Assembly: GCA_028872975.1 (NCBI GenBank) | Contig: JAGWNV010000008.1 | Location: forward strand, 1-21,206 | Reading direction: 5' to 3' | DNA from: Acidobacteriota bacterium | GTDB taxonomy: Bacteria; Actinomycetota; Acidimicrobiia; Acidimicrobiales; UBA8190 | DNA: 21,206 bases | Shown here: positions 7,335 through 14,789 of the stretch, piece after piece | Layout: every line of letters begins with the position of its first letter | Position numbering within the stretch: the first letter of the stretch is position 1 | The notes under the pieces: generated by a model | Database searches by the model: none | Told to the model about the DNA's origin: nothing | Seen by the model: the letters and a program-made list of their open reading frames with translations, nothing else | Program-made: the position numbers and the translations under genes

Positions 7335-7551
7335 CGCTCGCCCGGGTGAGCCTAGTTGGGGCGCAGTTGTCTTCCTTCTCCGAATCCTGCAAAGGATGAT
7401 GCAGAGAGGGACCGCCACCCAACCACTCAACGCATCCGGCGTCGCCGCCTCGGGGGGTCTACTCGTTCCGGCCGCCGAAGGGACACTCAGGGGATGACCT
7501 CCTGGCCGGGCGGAGCCAGGACATCTGCACCTGCTGTGACGGGGGGACAGC
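7335..7551. other. Gene-poor stretch, slightly less GC-rich
   Basis: No convincing gene is seen between the exported-protein operon and the small ORF at 7552. An open frame from about 7356 runs through here, but its product is a Pro/Arg/Ser mixture typical of non-coding GC-rich DNA. Promoters for the small ORF and the receiver protein would be expected here. Confidence 0.35.
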
Positions 7552-7731
7552 ATGGAGGGCAACGATCTCAATCCACAGGTTCAGGGGTCGAACACCGCCG
7601 GCTCCCTGCCACTGCTCACCCGATCAGTCATTGCGAGGACCCAGAGTCGGGAATTGCGCCGACTCGCACGCCGAAGCCGGTTCCAGCCGCTGTTGGCTCG
7701 CCGGTACTGGCGGATGCGTCGCCGTCGCTGA
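7552..7731 (+). CDS. Small basic hypothetical protein
   Basis: A 59-residue ORF preceded at good spacing by GGGGGGA. The N-terminal half is neutral and polar (MEGNDLNPQVQGSNTAGSLP). The C-terminal half is strongly basic and likely helical (RELRRLARRSRFQPLLARR), ending in MRRRR, and could bind nucleic acid or membranes. It ends nine bases before the first possible start of the receiver-domain gene, so the two could be one transcript. No family recognised. The amphipathic pattern and the ribosome site argue for a real gene; the length keeps confidence low. Confidence 0.4.
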   Translation: MEGNDLNPQVQGSNTAGSLPLLTRSVIARTQSRELRRLARRSRFQPLLARRYWRMRRRR

Positions 7732-7740
7732 TCGGGTTCC

Positions 7741-8340
7741 GTGTTCGTCATGGCCGCGCCTGTTTCATCCGACCTGGTCCTCGTCGTCGATGACGACGAG
7801 AGTGTCCGTGCCTCGCTCACGGCGGTGCTCCGGGCTGCCGGGTTCGAGGTGATCGAGGCGGCCGACGGCTTCATCGCGCTGGAGACGCTGCGGGCGACCA
7901 GGGTCGCGGCTGTCGTCCTCGACCTGCGGATGCCGGTCCTCGACGGTTTCACCCTCCTCGACCGGCTGGACGACCCACCTCCGATCATCCTGGCGACTGC
8001 CCGTGGGTACGACGGTGAGATCATCCGACGGCGGGACAAGGTGTTCCGCTATCTCCAGAAGCCCGTCCCTCCAGAGACACTCATCACGATGGTCGCGGAA
8101 GCCGTGTCGGCAAGCCGGCCCAAGGACCGGCACGAGGCGACACCGATGGCGACGGGTAGTCAGGGGGACGCGGAGCACAGCATCAGAGAACGGAGCACCT
8201 CCATGAGGGGGAGTGGTTCCTGGGAAGGGTCGATGGTCTGCGCCTGTGGCTGGATGGGCGAAGTCAACTCGCACAAGAGCGAAGCGTCTGCGCTCATGGG
8301 CCTGACGGAGTTGTGGGCCTCGCATTTCGTCGGCCTCTGA
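7741..8340 (+). CDS. Orphan response regulator receiver protein with unusual tail
   Basis: Residues 12-125 form a CheY-like receiver: acidic triad Asp17-19, phospho-acceptor Asp61 in VVLDLRMP, Thr86 in ILATA, and Lys107 in LQKPVPPE, so all key residues are present. No helix-turn-helix or enzymatic output domain follows. The last 75 residues are Ser/Gly/His-rich and include MVCACGWMGE (165-174) and two later histidines, which could be a small metal site or out-of-place sequence. No histidine kinase is nearby. Starts are GTG 7741 or ATG 7750, four codons in. The weak tail, and open sequence that continues in the same frame after the stop, suggest the 3' end may be damaged or fused. Confidence 0.8.
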   Translation: MFVMAAPVSSDLVLVVDDDESVRASLTAVLRAAGFEVIEAADGFIALETLRATRVAAVVLDLRMPVLDGFTLLDRLDDPPPIILATARGYDGEIIRRRDKVFRYLQKPVPPETLITMVAEAVSASRPKDRHEATPMATGSQGDAEHSIRERSTSMRGSGSWEGSMVCACGWMGEVNSHKSEASALMGLTELWASHFVGL

Positions 8341-8346
8341 CGGCTC

Positions 8347-8611
8347 GTGTCCGCCCTGACCCTGACCGAGCTGGCCGGACCGCCTGGCCCAGGTCGAACC
8401 CGCCGGGCCGAGCAAGCCGAGGCGTTCGCCACGTATCTGGAGAAGCAGGCCGGCATGGGTGACGCGGAAAGGAGGCTGGAGCGCCGCCGCCGTCTAGCAC
8501 GAGATCGCGGCCATTGAGCGTCGCAATGCCGCCAAGCTTCGAGGCAAAGACTGGCCGATCGAACTGGAACACCTGCCGACTCGTCCCGTCGATGAGGCTC
8601 CCAGCGAGTGA
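8347..8611 (+). pseudogene. Possible frameshifted gene remnant
   Basis: After the receiver gene stop, the same frame stays open from a GTG at 8347 to TGA at 8515-8517. It encodes a charged helical peptide (RRAEQAEAFATYLEKQAG, then GDAERRLERRRRLA). An overlapping frame, open from 8498 to TGA at 8609-8611, has no start codon but continues in style with EIAAIERRNAAKLRGKDWP and IELEHLPTRP. Joining the two by a frameshift near 8495 gives one coherent hydrophilic protein. This suggests a decayed gene; chance in GC-rich DNA cannot be excluded. Confidence 0.25.
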
Positions 8612-8684
8612 CCTGGGTGCAGCAGTCATCTCGGCGCCGCTCATGTCAATCCGATCGGCTAACGCCCCTACTTGCTCTTCTCGG

Positions 8685-8759
8685 TCGGGCTGGCCGGATT
8701 TGAACCGGCGACCTCTTGACCCCCAGTCAAGCGCGCTAACCAAGCTGCGCCACAGCCCG
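8685..8759 (-). tRNA. tRNA-Pro, anticodon GGG
   Basis: A complete 75-base cloverleaf on the minus strand. Acceptor arms CGGGCTG/CAGCCCG pair seven of seven. The D-arm is GCGCAGCTTGGTTAGCGC. The anticodon stem CTTGA/TCAAG holds the loop CTGGGGG, giving anticodon GGG (reads CCC and CCU). The T-arm GCCGG-TTCAAAT-CCGGC is perfect, and the discriminator base is A. The CCA end is not encoded (ACCG follows). Confidence 0.95.
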
Positions 8760-8796
8760 CAGACCCCCCTGCCTGGGCAGACGGTCCGGGGCCCTC

Positions 8797-8802
8797 ACCC
8801 TA
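8797..8802 (-). promoter_or_regulatory. Candidate -10 element of tRNA-Pro
   Basis: TAGGGT on the minus strand, 37 bases upstream of the tRNA 5' end, placing transcription about 30 bases before the mature end. The position is reasonable and the match weak; no -35 was found. Confidence 0.25.
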
Positions 8803-9102
8803 CCGCAGGGCACCGGGATGGCTGTCGTGGGTTCGTCGGACCGAGAGGCGGAGGCCGGCGATGGCGCCCACCGGCGCGTGGTGCCTCGAGTTGCGCTGCA
8901 GGGCGCGCTGGGCAGGTGCATCGCTCGGCGCTGTCGGTGACCTACGACCTGGTCTGCACCATGCCGGGATGGCGGTCCCTGTCGTTGACGATCGCCGGCA
9001 CCCAGCCCGCCTCCACTCCCGTCCCGGTAGGCACGAACCCCACCGGAACGGGGGTCTTCACCATCCAGTGAGCGAGCGGGAGGCGACGCTGACCGGCCTC
9101 GG
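8803..9102. other. Gap between tRNA-Pro and the DUF6458-type gene
   Basis: No convincing gene. On the plus strand, GTG 8916 to TGA 9069-9071 encodes 51 residues ending in ...AGTQPASTPVPVGTNPTGTG and a few more. This reads like the last beta-strands of an Ig-like or exported protein, but it has no ribosome site and no upstream domain. It may be a remnant or chance. Confidence 0.3.
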
Positions 9103-9441
9103 TCACTGCACCCGGCGCTGGCGCTCCACGTACTGCCCGGGCGGGTAGTCCGCCGTGGGGTAGCCGCCGGCCCGGTACTCGACGGGCCCGGCGGCGCCGG
9201 CGACCCCGGCGGGGCCCACCCACGACTCCTCGTGCACGGTGGCCCGCCGACGCTCGCCGACGGCGAACAGGGCGATCCCGATGAGGAAGGAGGCGATCCC
9301 CACCGCCAGCAGGATGAGCCCGATCACGTTGACGTTCACCCCGGTGGCCGTCACGGTGACGGCGAAGTCCAGGATGGCGCCGGCGATCACGAGCACCAGG
9401 CCGAATGCCACGAAGCCCGTGCCGATGCCTCTGTTGGTCAT
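9103..9441 (-). CDS. DUF6458-type small membrane protein
   Basis: A 112-residue protein with two membrane segments: GTGFVAFGLVLVIAGAILDFAV (about 7-28) and VNVIGLILLAVGIASFLIGIAL (about 38-59). The pattern GAIL-DFAVTVTATGVNVNVIG-ILLAVG matches the actinobacterial DUF6458 family as I know it. The cytoplasmic tail has an acidic/polar stretch and Pro/Tyr-rich repeats (YRAGGYPTADYPPGQY). The ATG at 9441 is preceded by AAGGGGG at suitable spacing. Function unknown for the family; it stands alone near tRNA-Pro. Confidence 0.8.
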   Translation of the reverse strand: MTNRGIGTGFVAFGLVLVIAGAILDFAVTVTATGVNVNVIGLILLAVGIASFLIGIALFAVGERRRATVHEESWVGPAGVAGAAGPVEYRAGGYPTADYPPGQYVERQRRVQ

Positions 9442-9539
9442 GCCACAACCCCCTTGAGATCGGTGAACCGCTCCGCGGGCTATACCCAGCGGTCGGTCCC
9501 CGGCCCCCCGGGAGGTGCAACCGGCGATGCGGCAGCCGG

Positions 9540-9677
9540 TCAGGCCGCCTCGAGCAGGTACCGCTCGAGGATGCAGAGCTCCTGGTAGCGCTCTGCGTCG
9601 TCGGCCGACCAGCCCAACTCTCTCTGTTGACAGAGATCGTCGAGCTCCCGCCTGACCCGGCGAAGGTCCTCCTCCAT
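9540..9677 (-). CDS. Very small coiled-coil-like hypothetical protein
   Basis: A 45-residue ORF: MEEDLRRVRRELDDLCQQRE, then a short break (LGWSADDAER) and a second helix (YQELCILERYLLEAA). This is a compact helical hairpin with heptad-like leucines, a common form for tiny actinobacterial proteins (variants of LRAELDxLLxER...EEExRYxELxxxE). The ribosome site is weak. It lies about 100 bases upstream of the DUF6458-type gene on the same strand. An in-frame extension to 9911 is open but Pro/Gly/Arg-rich and not protein-like. Function unknown. Confidence 0.5.
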   Translation of the reverse strand: MEEDLRRVRRELDDLCQQRELGWSADDAERYQELCILERYLLEAA

Positions 9678-9793
9678 GGCGGGATTCTGGGGGCCACGCA
9701 ACGTCGCCCCCAGGGCAGAAGGTCCCCGGGTCCCTGCGCCCGACGGCCCTAAACCCCGCCCCCGAGCGTCCCAGCCCCACCCGGCCACGGAAA

Positions 9794-9818
9794 TCGTCGG
9801 TAAATCCCCATCTGACGA
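9794..9818. promoter_or_regulatory. Possible operator upstream of the amine-catabolism operon
   Basis: TCGTC-N15-GACGA inverted repeat around an AT-richer core (GTAAATCC), 55 bases before the aldehyde dehydrogenase ATG. The operon carries its own Lrp/AsnC regulator, which usually binds dyads just upstream of its target. The arms are short, so this is only a candidate. Confidence 0.25.
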
Positions 9819-9872
9819 ATGAAGTCGTTGCCGCAGGGCCCTGTGGCGACGAGGACGAAAGGGAGCGGGGCC

Positions 9873-11312
9873 ATGGCGCAAATCGCCGGATCGGAGGTCA
9901 TCCTCGCCCACTTCGTCGGCGGTGGCTTCCGCCAGGGTGGGGACGGCTCCCTTCCCGTTGTGGACCCCGCCACGGGCGCGCCCACCGTCGACGTGCCCCG
10001 TGCCGGGCCCGCCGAGATCGACGCCGCCGTGGCCGCCGCCGCCGGCGCCCTGGCCGACTGGGGGGGAGCGCCCCCCGGGACCAGGGCGGGTGCCCTCCTG
10101 GCCTTGGCCGACGCCATCGAGGAGCAGGCCGAGTCATTCGGGCGCCTCGAGTCCGCCAACGTCGGCAAGCCCATCGCGGCCGTCCCCGACGAGCTCGACT
10201 TCGCCGTCGACAACCTCCGGTTCTTCGCCGGAGCGGCCCGGACTCTCGAGGGCCGCGCCGCCGGCGAGTACCTCCCCGGCTACACCTCGATGCTGCGACG
10301 AGACCCCGTCGGCGTCGTCGCCGCCGTCACCCCCTGGAACTACCCGCTCATGATGGCGGTCTGGAAGCTCGGCCCGGCGCTGGCGGCAGGCTGCACCGTC
10401 GTCCTCAAGCCCAGCGAGCTCACCCCGCTCACCACCTGCAAGCTCGCCGAGACGGCCGCCGGGATCTTCCCACCGGGGGTCCTGAACGTCGTCCTCGGCG
10501 ACGGCGCCGTCGGTGCCGCCCTCGTCGCCCACCCCGGCGTGGACATGGTCTCGCTGACCGGCTCGGTGGCGACGGGGAAGCACATCGCCGAGTCGGCCAG
10601 CCGCAGCCTCAAGCGGGTGCACCTCGAGCTCGGTGGGAAGGCCCCGGTCGTGGTCCTGGCCGATGCCGATCTCGAGGCGGTGGTGGCCGGGGTGCGTGTG
10701 GCCGGCTACTGCAACGCCGGCCAGGACTGCACGGCAGCGGCCCGTGTCGTGGCGGCCGGCACCGTCCACGACGATCTCGTGGACGCCCTGGCGGCGGCGG
10801 CCTCCTCCTTGGCCGTCGGCGACCCCGGCGACGAGGCCACCGAGCTCGGCCCTCTCGTCTCGGAGGCCCAGCGACGGCGAGTCGGGGGGTTCGTGGACCG
10901 GGCCCTGGCCGGAGGCGCACGCGCCGTCACCGGTGGCACGGCCGCCGACCGGCCCGGATGGTTCTACGAGCCGTCGGTGATCGTCGGCGTGGACCAGGCC
11001 GCCGAGATCGTCCAGCAGGAGGTCTTCGGGCCGGTCGTCACCGTGCAGCGCGCCGCCGACGACGACGAGGCCCTGGCCCTGGCGAACGGCGTCGACTACG
11101 GCCTGGCGGCGAGCGTGTGGACCGCCGACGTGGGGCGCGCCATGCGGGCGGCGGCACGGCTCCGCTTCGGCACCGTGTGGGTGAACGACCACATCCCCCT
11201 CGTGTCGGAGATGCCGCACGGCGGGTTCAAGCAGTCGGGCTACGGCAAGGACATGTCGGTGTACGCCGTCGAGGCCTACACCGAACCCAAGCACGTGATG
11301 GTGAAGTGGTGA
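9873..11312 (+). CDS. NAD-dependent aldehyde dehydrogenase, aminobutyraldehyde type
   Basis: A 479-residue soluble ALDH-superfamily enzyme. Visible: TPWNYP (Asn156, oxyanion), VVLKPSELTPLT (cofactor Lys179), LTGSVATGK (229-236), LELGGKAP (general base Glu252), and the catalytic cysteine in NAGQDC (Cys286). The C-terminus has HGGFKQSGYGKDMSVYAVEAYTEPKHVM, resembling the gamma-aminobutyraldehyde dehydrogenase (PatD/YdcW) and betaine aldehyde dehydrogenase group. Expected reaction: omega-aminoaldehyde to omega-amino acid. ATG 9873 is preferred over 9819 because GGGAGCGGGG lies just before it. The TGA overlaps the next GTG, so it is coupled to the GSAM-like aminotransferase. With two aminotransferases and an Lrp-type regulator it suggests putrescine-to-GABA catabolism; the exact substrate is inferred. 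Confidence 0.9.
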   Translation: MAQIAGSEVILAHFVGGGFRQGGDGSLPVVDPATGAPTVDVPRAGPAEIDAAVAAAAGALADWGGAPPGTRAGALLALADAIEEQAESFGRLESANVGKPIAAVPDELDFAVDNLRFFAGAARTLEGRAAGEYLPGYTSMLRRDPVGVVAAVTPWNYPLMMAVWKLGPALAAGCTVVLKPSELTPLTTCKLAETAAGIFPPGVLNVVLGDGAVGAALVAHPGVDMVSLTGSVATGKHIAESASRSLKRVHLELGGKAPVVVLADADLEAVVAGVRVAGYCNAGQDCTAAARVVAAGTVHDDLVDALAAAASSLAVGDPGDEATELGPLVSEAQRRRVGGFVDRALAGGARAVTGGTAADRPGWFYEPSVIVGVDQAAEIVQQEVFGPVVTVQRAADDDEALALANGVDYGLAASVWTADVGRAMRAAARLRFGTVWVNDHIPLVSEMPHGGFKQSGYGKDMSVYAVEAYTEPKHVMVKW

Positions 11313-12697
11313 CCGTCGTCCACGAGGTCCTCCGCAGCGGCGACGAACGGGTCTCGGCCCGCGCCGCCGAGCTGTACCGGCGCGAGCTCGACACCCTGGT
11401 CGAGCGCACGCCCGCCTCCGCCATGCTGTACGAGCGGGCCCGCCGGTCGATGCCCCTCGGCGTCGCCTCCTCCTTCCAGGCCGCCGAGCCCCACCCCGTC
11501 TATCTCTCGCGCGGGAACGGGGCCGAGGTCTGGGACGTCGACGGGCAGCGCTACGTGGACTTCCACAACGGCTTCGGCTCCATGGCGGTGGGGCACACCC
11601 ATCCGGCCGTGACCGCCGCCATCGAGCGCGCCGCCCGGAGGGGCACCCACTTCGCCGTCACGACCGAGGCGGCCGTGGAGTGGGCCGAGGAGCTGTGCCG
11701 GCGCTTCGGCGTCGACCAGATCAGGTTCACGAACTCGGGCACCGAGGCGACCATGGACGCCGTCCGCCTGGCCCGGGCCGCCACCGGCCGGGACGAGGTG
11801 GTGAAGGTGGAGGGCTCCTACCACGGGCACCACGACGCCGTCATGTTCTCGGTGGCACCGAGCCTCCAGCTCGTGGCCGCCACCGACGACACCGGGCGCC
11901 AGCCCCCGGCGTCCCTCGGCATCCCGGCGGTGCTGTCGGCGCTCACCCACGCCGTGGCCTTCAACGACCTGGCCGCCCTGGAGGCGGTCCTCGCCGAGCG
12001 GGCGGGCCGGGTGGCCTGCGTGATCCTCGAGCCGGTCATGATGAACATCGGCATCGCCCTCCCCCGGCCCGGCGACCTCGAGGGCGTGCGGCGCCTGTGC
12101 AGCGCGCACGGGGTCGTCCTCGTCTTCGACGAGGTGAAGACGGGCGCCACCATCGCCGCCGGGGGGGCGACCGAGCGCTACGGCGTGCAGGCCGACGTCG
12201 TCTGCCTGGCCAAGTCCATCAGCGGCGGGGTGCCGGCCGGGGCCGTCGGCGGCCGCCAGGACCTCATGGGGCTCATCGGCAACGGCGTCGCCCAGCAGGG
12301 CACCTTCAACGGCAACCCCCTGGCCGCCGCCGCCGGGCTCGCCGCCCTCACCGAGGTCCTCACCCCCGACGCCTACGCCCACTTCGACCGCCTCGGTCGC
12401 CGGCTGGCGGCGGGATGCCGGGCCGCCGTCGCCGAGAGCGGCATCCGGGCGCACGTCGTCGACCTCGGCTGCAAGGGGTGCGTCTCCTATCGCCGGGAGC
12501 CCCTCGTCGACTACCGGAGCTTCCTCGACACCGATCCCGTGCTCTTCAACGCTTCGTGGGCCTGGATGGTCAACCGGGGCATCTTCATGACGCCCGGCAA
12601 CGAGGAGCAGTGGACCCTGTCGGTCCAGCACGAGGACCGCCACATCGACCGCTTCGTCGAGGTGTTCGCCGGCTTCTGCGCCGCGGTGGCCGGGTGA
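11309..12697 (+). CDS. Class III aminotransferase, glutamate-1-semialdehyde aminomutase-like
   Basis: A 462-residue PLP enzyme of fold type I. Features: GNGAEVWDVDGQRYVDFHNGFG (residues 69-90), GHTHP, the PLP phosphate contact NSGTEATMDAVRLARAATGR (142-161), YHGHHD, Asp274 in VFDEVKTG (ring nitrogen) and Schiff-base Lys302 in LAKSISGGVPAGAVGG. It groups with GSAM-like sequences, but it lies among amine-catabolism genes, so a transaminase acting on an amino or diamino substrate is more likely than a haem role. The GTG at 11309 overlaps the aldehyde dehydrogenase stop as GTGA, and the N-terminus matches family starts. Seven bases separate it from the Lrp gene. Substrate unknown. Confidence 0.88.
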   Translation: MTVVHEVLRSGDERVSARAAELYRRELDTLVERTPASAMLYERARRSMPLGVASSFQAAEPHPVYLSRGNGAEVWDVDGQRYVDFHNGFGSMAVGHTHPAVTAAIERAARRGTHFAVTTEAAVEWAEELCRRFGVDQIRFTNSGTEATMDAVRLARAATGRDEVVKVEGSYHGHHDAVMFSVAPSLQLVAATDDTGRQPPASLGIPAVLSALTHAVAFNDLAALEAVLAERAGRVACVILEPVMMNIGIALPRPGDLEGVRRLCSAHGVVLVFDEVKTGATIAAGGATERYGVQADVVCLAKSISGGVPAGAVGGRQDLMGLIGNGVAQQGTFNGNPLAAAAGLAALTEVLTPDAYAHFDRLGRRLAAGCRAAVAESGIRAHVVDLGCKGCVSYRREPLVDYRSFLDTDPVLFNASWAWMVNRGIFMTPGNEEQWTLSVQHEDRHIDRFVEVFAGFCAAVAG

Positions 12698-12704
12698 GCA
12701 CCCT

Positions 12705-13172
12705 GTGACGGGCCGCGACCCCGCCGTCGTCATCGACGACCTCGACCGGCGGATCATCGCCGAGCTGCAGGCCGACGGGCGCCGGCCCTACACCCGCATC
12801 GCCCCTGCCGTCGGGCTCTCCGAGGCCGCCGTCCGCCAGCGCGTGCAGCGCCTGGTGGACAGCGGGGTGATGCAGATCGTGGCCGTGGCCGACCCCCGCG
12901 TCCTCGGCTTCGACCGCCAGGCCATGATCGGCTTGCGCGTCGAGGGCGACGTGCGGGCCGTCGCCGACGCCCTCGCCGCCATGCCCGAGGTCGAGTACGT
13001 CGTGGTGACGGCCGGGTCGATCGACGTGCTCGCCGAGGTGGTCGTCACCGACGACGAACAGCTCATCGCCCTGCTCAACGACAAGATCCGGACCCTTCCC
13101 GGCGTGCGGGAGACCGAGACGACGGTCTACCTCCGGGTCCACAAGGAGAGCTACGCCTGGGGCCGGGCATGA
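12705..13172 (+). CDS. Lrp/AsnC-family transcriptional regulator
   Basis: A 155-residue regulator of normal family length. Residues 11-60 are the AsnC-type helix-turn-helix (DLDRRIIAELQADGRRPYTRIAPAVGLSEAAVRQRVQRLVDSG). Residues 65-150 are the RAM/effector domain (DRQAMIGLRV, VVVTAGSIDVLAEVVV, TLPGVRETETTVYL). Such proteins bind amino acids or related effectors and often control the neighbouring catabolic genes. It lies inside the operon rather than divergent to it, so feedback on its own transcript is the simplest model. GTG start; the stop overlaps the next ATG as ATGA. It may sense the amine substrate or its amino-acid product (inference). Confidence 0.92.
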   Translation: MTGRDPAVVIDDLDRRIIAELQADGRRPYTRIAPAVGLSEAAVRQRVQRLVDSGVMQIVAVADPRVLGFDRQAMIGLRVEGDVRAVADALAAMPEVEYVVVTAGSIDVLAEVVVTDDEQLIALLNDKIRTLPGVRETETTVYLRVHKESYAWGRA

Positions 13173-14551
13173 CCATGACGCCCGAGGAGCTCCAGGAGGC
13201 CGCCAAGCGCCACCTGTGGATGCACTTCAGCAGGCTGGGGGCCTTCCGCCACAAGGACGTGCCCGTCTTCGTCCGGGGCTCGGGGCCCCGCCTCTACGAC
13301 GCCGCCGGCCGCGCCTATCTGGACGGTCTCGCCAGCTTGTTCGTGGTCCAGGCGGGCCACGGCCGGGCCGAGCTGGCCGAGGCCGGGCGGCGGCAGGCCG
13401 AGACGCTCGGCTACTACCCCATCTGGTCGGCCGCCCACCCGGCCGCCGTCGAGCTGGCGGCGCGGCTGGCCGCGCTGGCGCCCGGCGGCCTGGAGCGGGT
13501 CTTCTTCACCACCGGGGGCTCGGAGGCGGTGGAGTCGGCCTGGAAGCTGGCCCGGGCCTACTTCCGCCAGATCGGCCAGCCCGAGCGCACCAAGGTGATC
13601 GCCCGTGACCTCGCCTACCACGGGACGACGATGGGGGCCTTGGCGGTGACCGGGCTCCCGGCCATCAAGGACCAGTTCGAGCCCCTCGTCCCCGGGGCCC
13701 GGCACGTGGCCAACACCAACCGGTTCCGCTCGGGGCTCCCCCCCGACGTCGTCGCCGACGACGACCGGTTCGCCGCCGCTTGCGCCGGGGCCGTCGAGGC
13801 GGCCATCGTGGAGGAGGGCCCGGAGACGGTGGCGGCGGTCTTCCTCGAGCCCGTGCAGAACACCGGTGGCTGCTTCCCTCCCCCACCCGGCTACCTGGCC
13901 CGGGTGCGCGATGTCTGCGACCGCTACGGGGTGCTCCTCGTGTCCGACGAGGTGATCTGCGGGTTCGGTCGCCTGGGACACTGGTTCGGCGCGGCGCGCT
14001 ACGGCGTCGTCCCCGACATGATCACCTTCGCCAAGGGCGTGACCTCCGGCTACGCCCCCCTGGGCGGGGTGATCTGCACCGACGAGCTGGCCGCCCCCTT
14101 CCTCGAGGGCGACGCCTCGTTCGCCCACGGGATCACCTTCGGGGGCCACCCCGTGTCGTGCGCCGTGGCCCTCGCCAACCTGGATCTCCTCGAGTCCGAG
14201 GGCATCGTCGAGCACGTGGCCGCCACCGAGAAGGCCTTCGCCGAGCGCCTCGAGTCCCTGCGCGCCCTCGACGTCGTGGGGGACGTCCGCGGGGCCGGCT
14301 TCTTCTGGGCCCTCGAGCTCGTGAAGGACCCCGACGACCCTTCGGCCCGCTTCACCCCCGAGGAGCGCACCGCCCTCGTCCGGGGGCACGTCGCCCCCAG
14401 GCTCTTCGAGGCCGGGCTCGTCTGCCGCGCCGACGACCGGGTCGACCCGGTCGTCCAGCTGGCCCCCGTCCTCACCTGTGCCGACGCCGAGCTCGACGAG
14501 ATCCACGACATCCTGGGGGACGTCCTCGGGAACCTGCCCTCGGGTCGCTGA
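13169..14551 (+). CDS. Class III omega-aminotransferase
   Basis: A 460-residue PLP enzyme of the omega-amino acid:pyruvate / putrescine:pyruvate type. Features: GPRLYDAAGRAYLDGLASLFVVQAGHG (39-65), YYPIWSAAHP, TTGGSEAVESAWKLAR (114-129), AYHGTTMGALAVTG, FLEPVQNTGG (225-234), Asp260 in VSDEVICGFGRLG and Schiff-base Lys289 in FAKGVTSGYAPLGG. These match bacterial diamine and omega-amino acid transaminases that use pyruvate as acceptor. It could convert putrescine to aminobutyraldehyde, the substrate of the operon's dehydrogenase, or handle GABA/beta-alanine; sequence alone does not decide. ATG overlaps the Lrp stop. Last gene of the operon, facing the zinc-ribbon gene 25 bases away. Confidence 0.9.
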   Translation: MTMTPEELQEAAKRHLWMHFSRLGAFRHKDVPVFVRGSGPRLYDAAGRAYLDGLASLFVVQAGHGRAELAEAGRRQAETLGYYPIWSAAHPAAVELAARLAALAPGGLERVFFTTGGSEAVESAWKLARAYFRQIGQPERTKVIARDLAYHGTTMGALAVTGLPAIKDQFEPLVPGARHVANTNRFRSGLPPDVVADDDRFAAACAGAVEAAIVEEGPETVAAVFLEPVQNTGGCFPPPPGYLARVRDVCDRYGVLLVSDEVICGFGRLGHWFGAARYGVVPDMITFAKGVTSGYAPLGGVICTDELAAPFLEGDASFAHGITFGGHPVSCAVALANLDLLESEGIVEHVAATEKAFAERLESLRALDVVGDVRGAGFFWALELVKDPDDPSARFTPEERTALVRGHVAPRLFEAGLVCRADDRVDPVVQLAPVLTCADAELDEIHDILGDVLGNLPSGR

Positions 14552-14558
14552 GCGGCCA

Positions 14559-14574
14559 GGGCGGGCGCCGGCCC
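14559..14574. terminator. GC-rich hairpin between convergent genes
   Basis: GGGC-GGGCGCCG-GCCC lies in the 25 bases between the convergent stops at 14551 and 14577. It is short and lacks a T-run; a possible shared terminator for both strands. Confidence 0.25.
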
Positions 14575-14576
14575 CG

Positions 14577-14789
14577 TCAGACGTGGTGGACGAGCCAGCC
14601 GATCCCCTGGTAGGCCCGCCAGACGAGGTAGATCACGGTGGCCACGATCATGAGCTTGAAGTGCCAGGGCACGGGACGTCGCTCCTCGCGCAGGACCGTG
14701 CCGCACTCGGGGCAGGCACCGGCCTCGGTGAGCTCCTCGTCCTCGACCGGCTGCCGGCACTGTTCGCACCACATGACGACGGTGCTCAC
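14577..14789 (-). CDS. Small zinc-ribbon membrane protein downstream of der
   Basis: A 70-residue protein. CEQC (two residues after the internal Met) and CPEC, 15 residues apart, form a rubredoxin-like zinc ribbon. One membrane helix follows (FKLMIVATVIYLVWRAYQGIGWLV), and the tail ends HHV. The ribbon would face the cytoplasm if the N-terminus is in. GTG 14789 overlaps the der stop as GTGA and is preferred; an in-frame ATG at 14774 gives 65 residues (MWCEQC...). Last gene of the DUF512-der chain. Function unknown; coupling to Der hints at ribosome or membrane-linked work, but that is speculation. Confidence 0.8.
   Translation of the reverse strand: MSTVVMWCEQCRQPVEDEELTEAGACPECGTVLREERRPVPWHFKLMIVATVIYLVWRAYQGIGWLVHHV

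Noticed and set aside
8368..8377. Ten-base match (GCTGGCCGGA) to the tRNA-Pro 3' end, considered as an att repeat
   Set aside because: Too short and GC-rich to mean anything; true att repeats normally extend further into the T-arm, and no integrase is present.
8294..8743. Minus-strand frame beginning DWGSRGRRFKSGQPD
   Set aside because: Its start is the translated tRNA-Pro, a classic false ORF; the rest matches nothing I know.
8916..9071. 51-residue plus-strand ORF ending in an Ig-like strand pattern
   Set aside because: No ribosome site, no upstream domain and short; described only as possible debris in the gap entry.
11309..12697. Calling this gene hemL (haem biosynthesis)
   Set aside because: The sequence is GSAM-like, but the operon context is amine catabolism and no haem gene is near; a name would be misleading.
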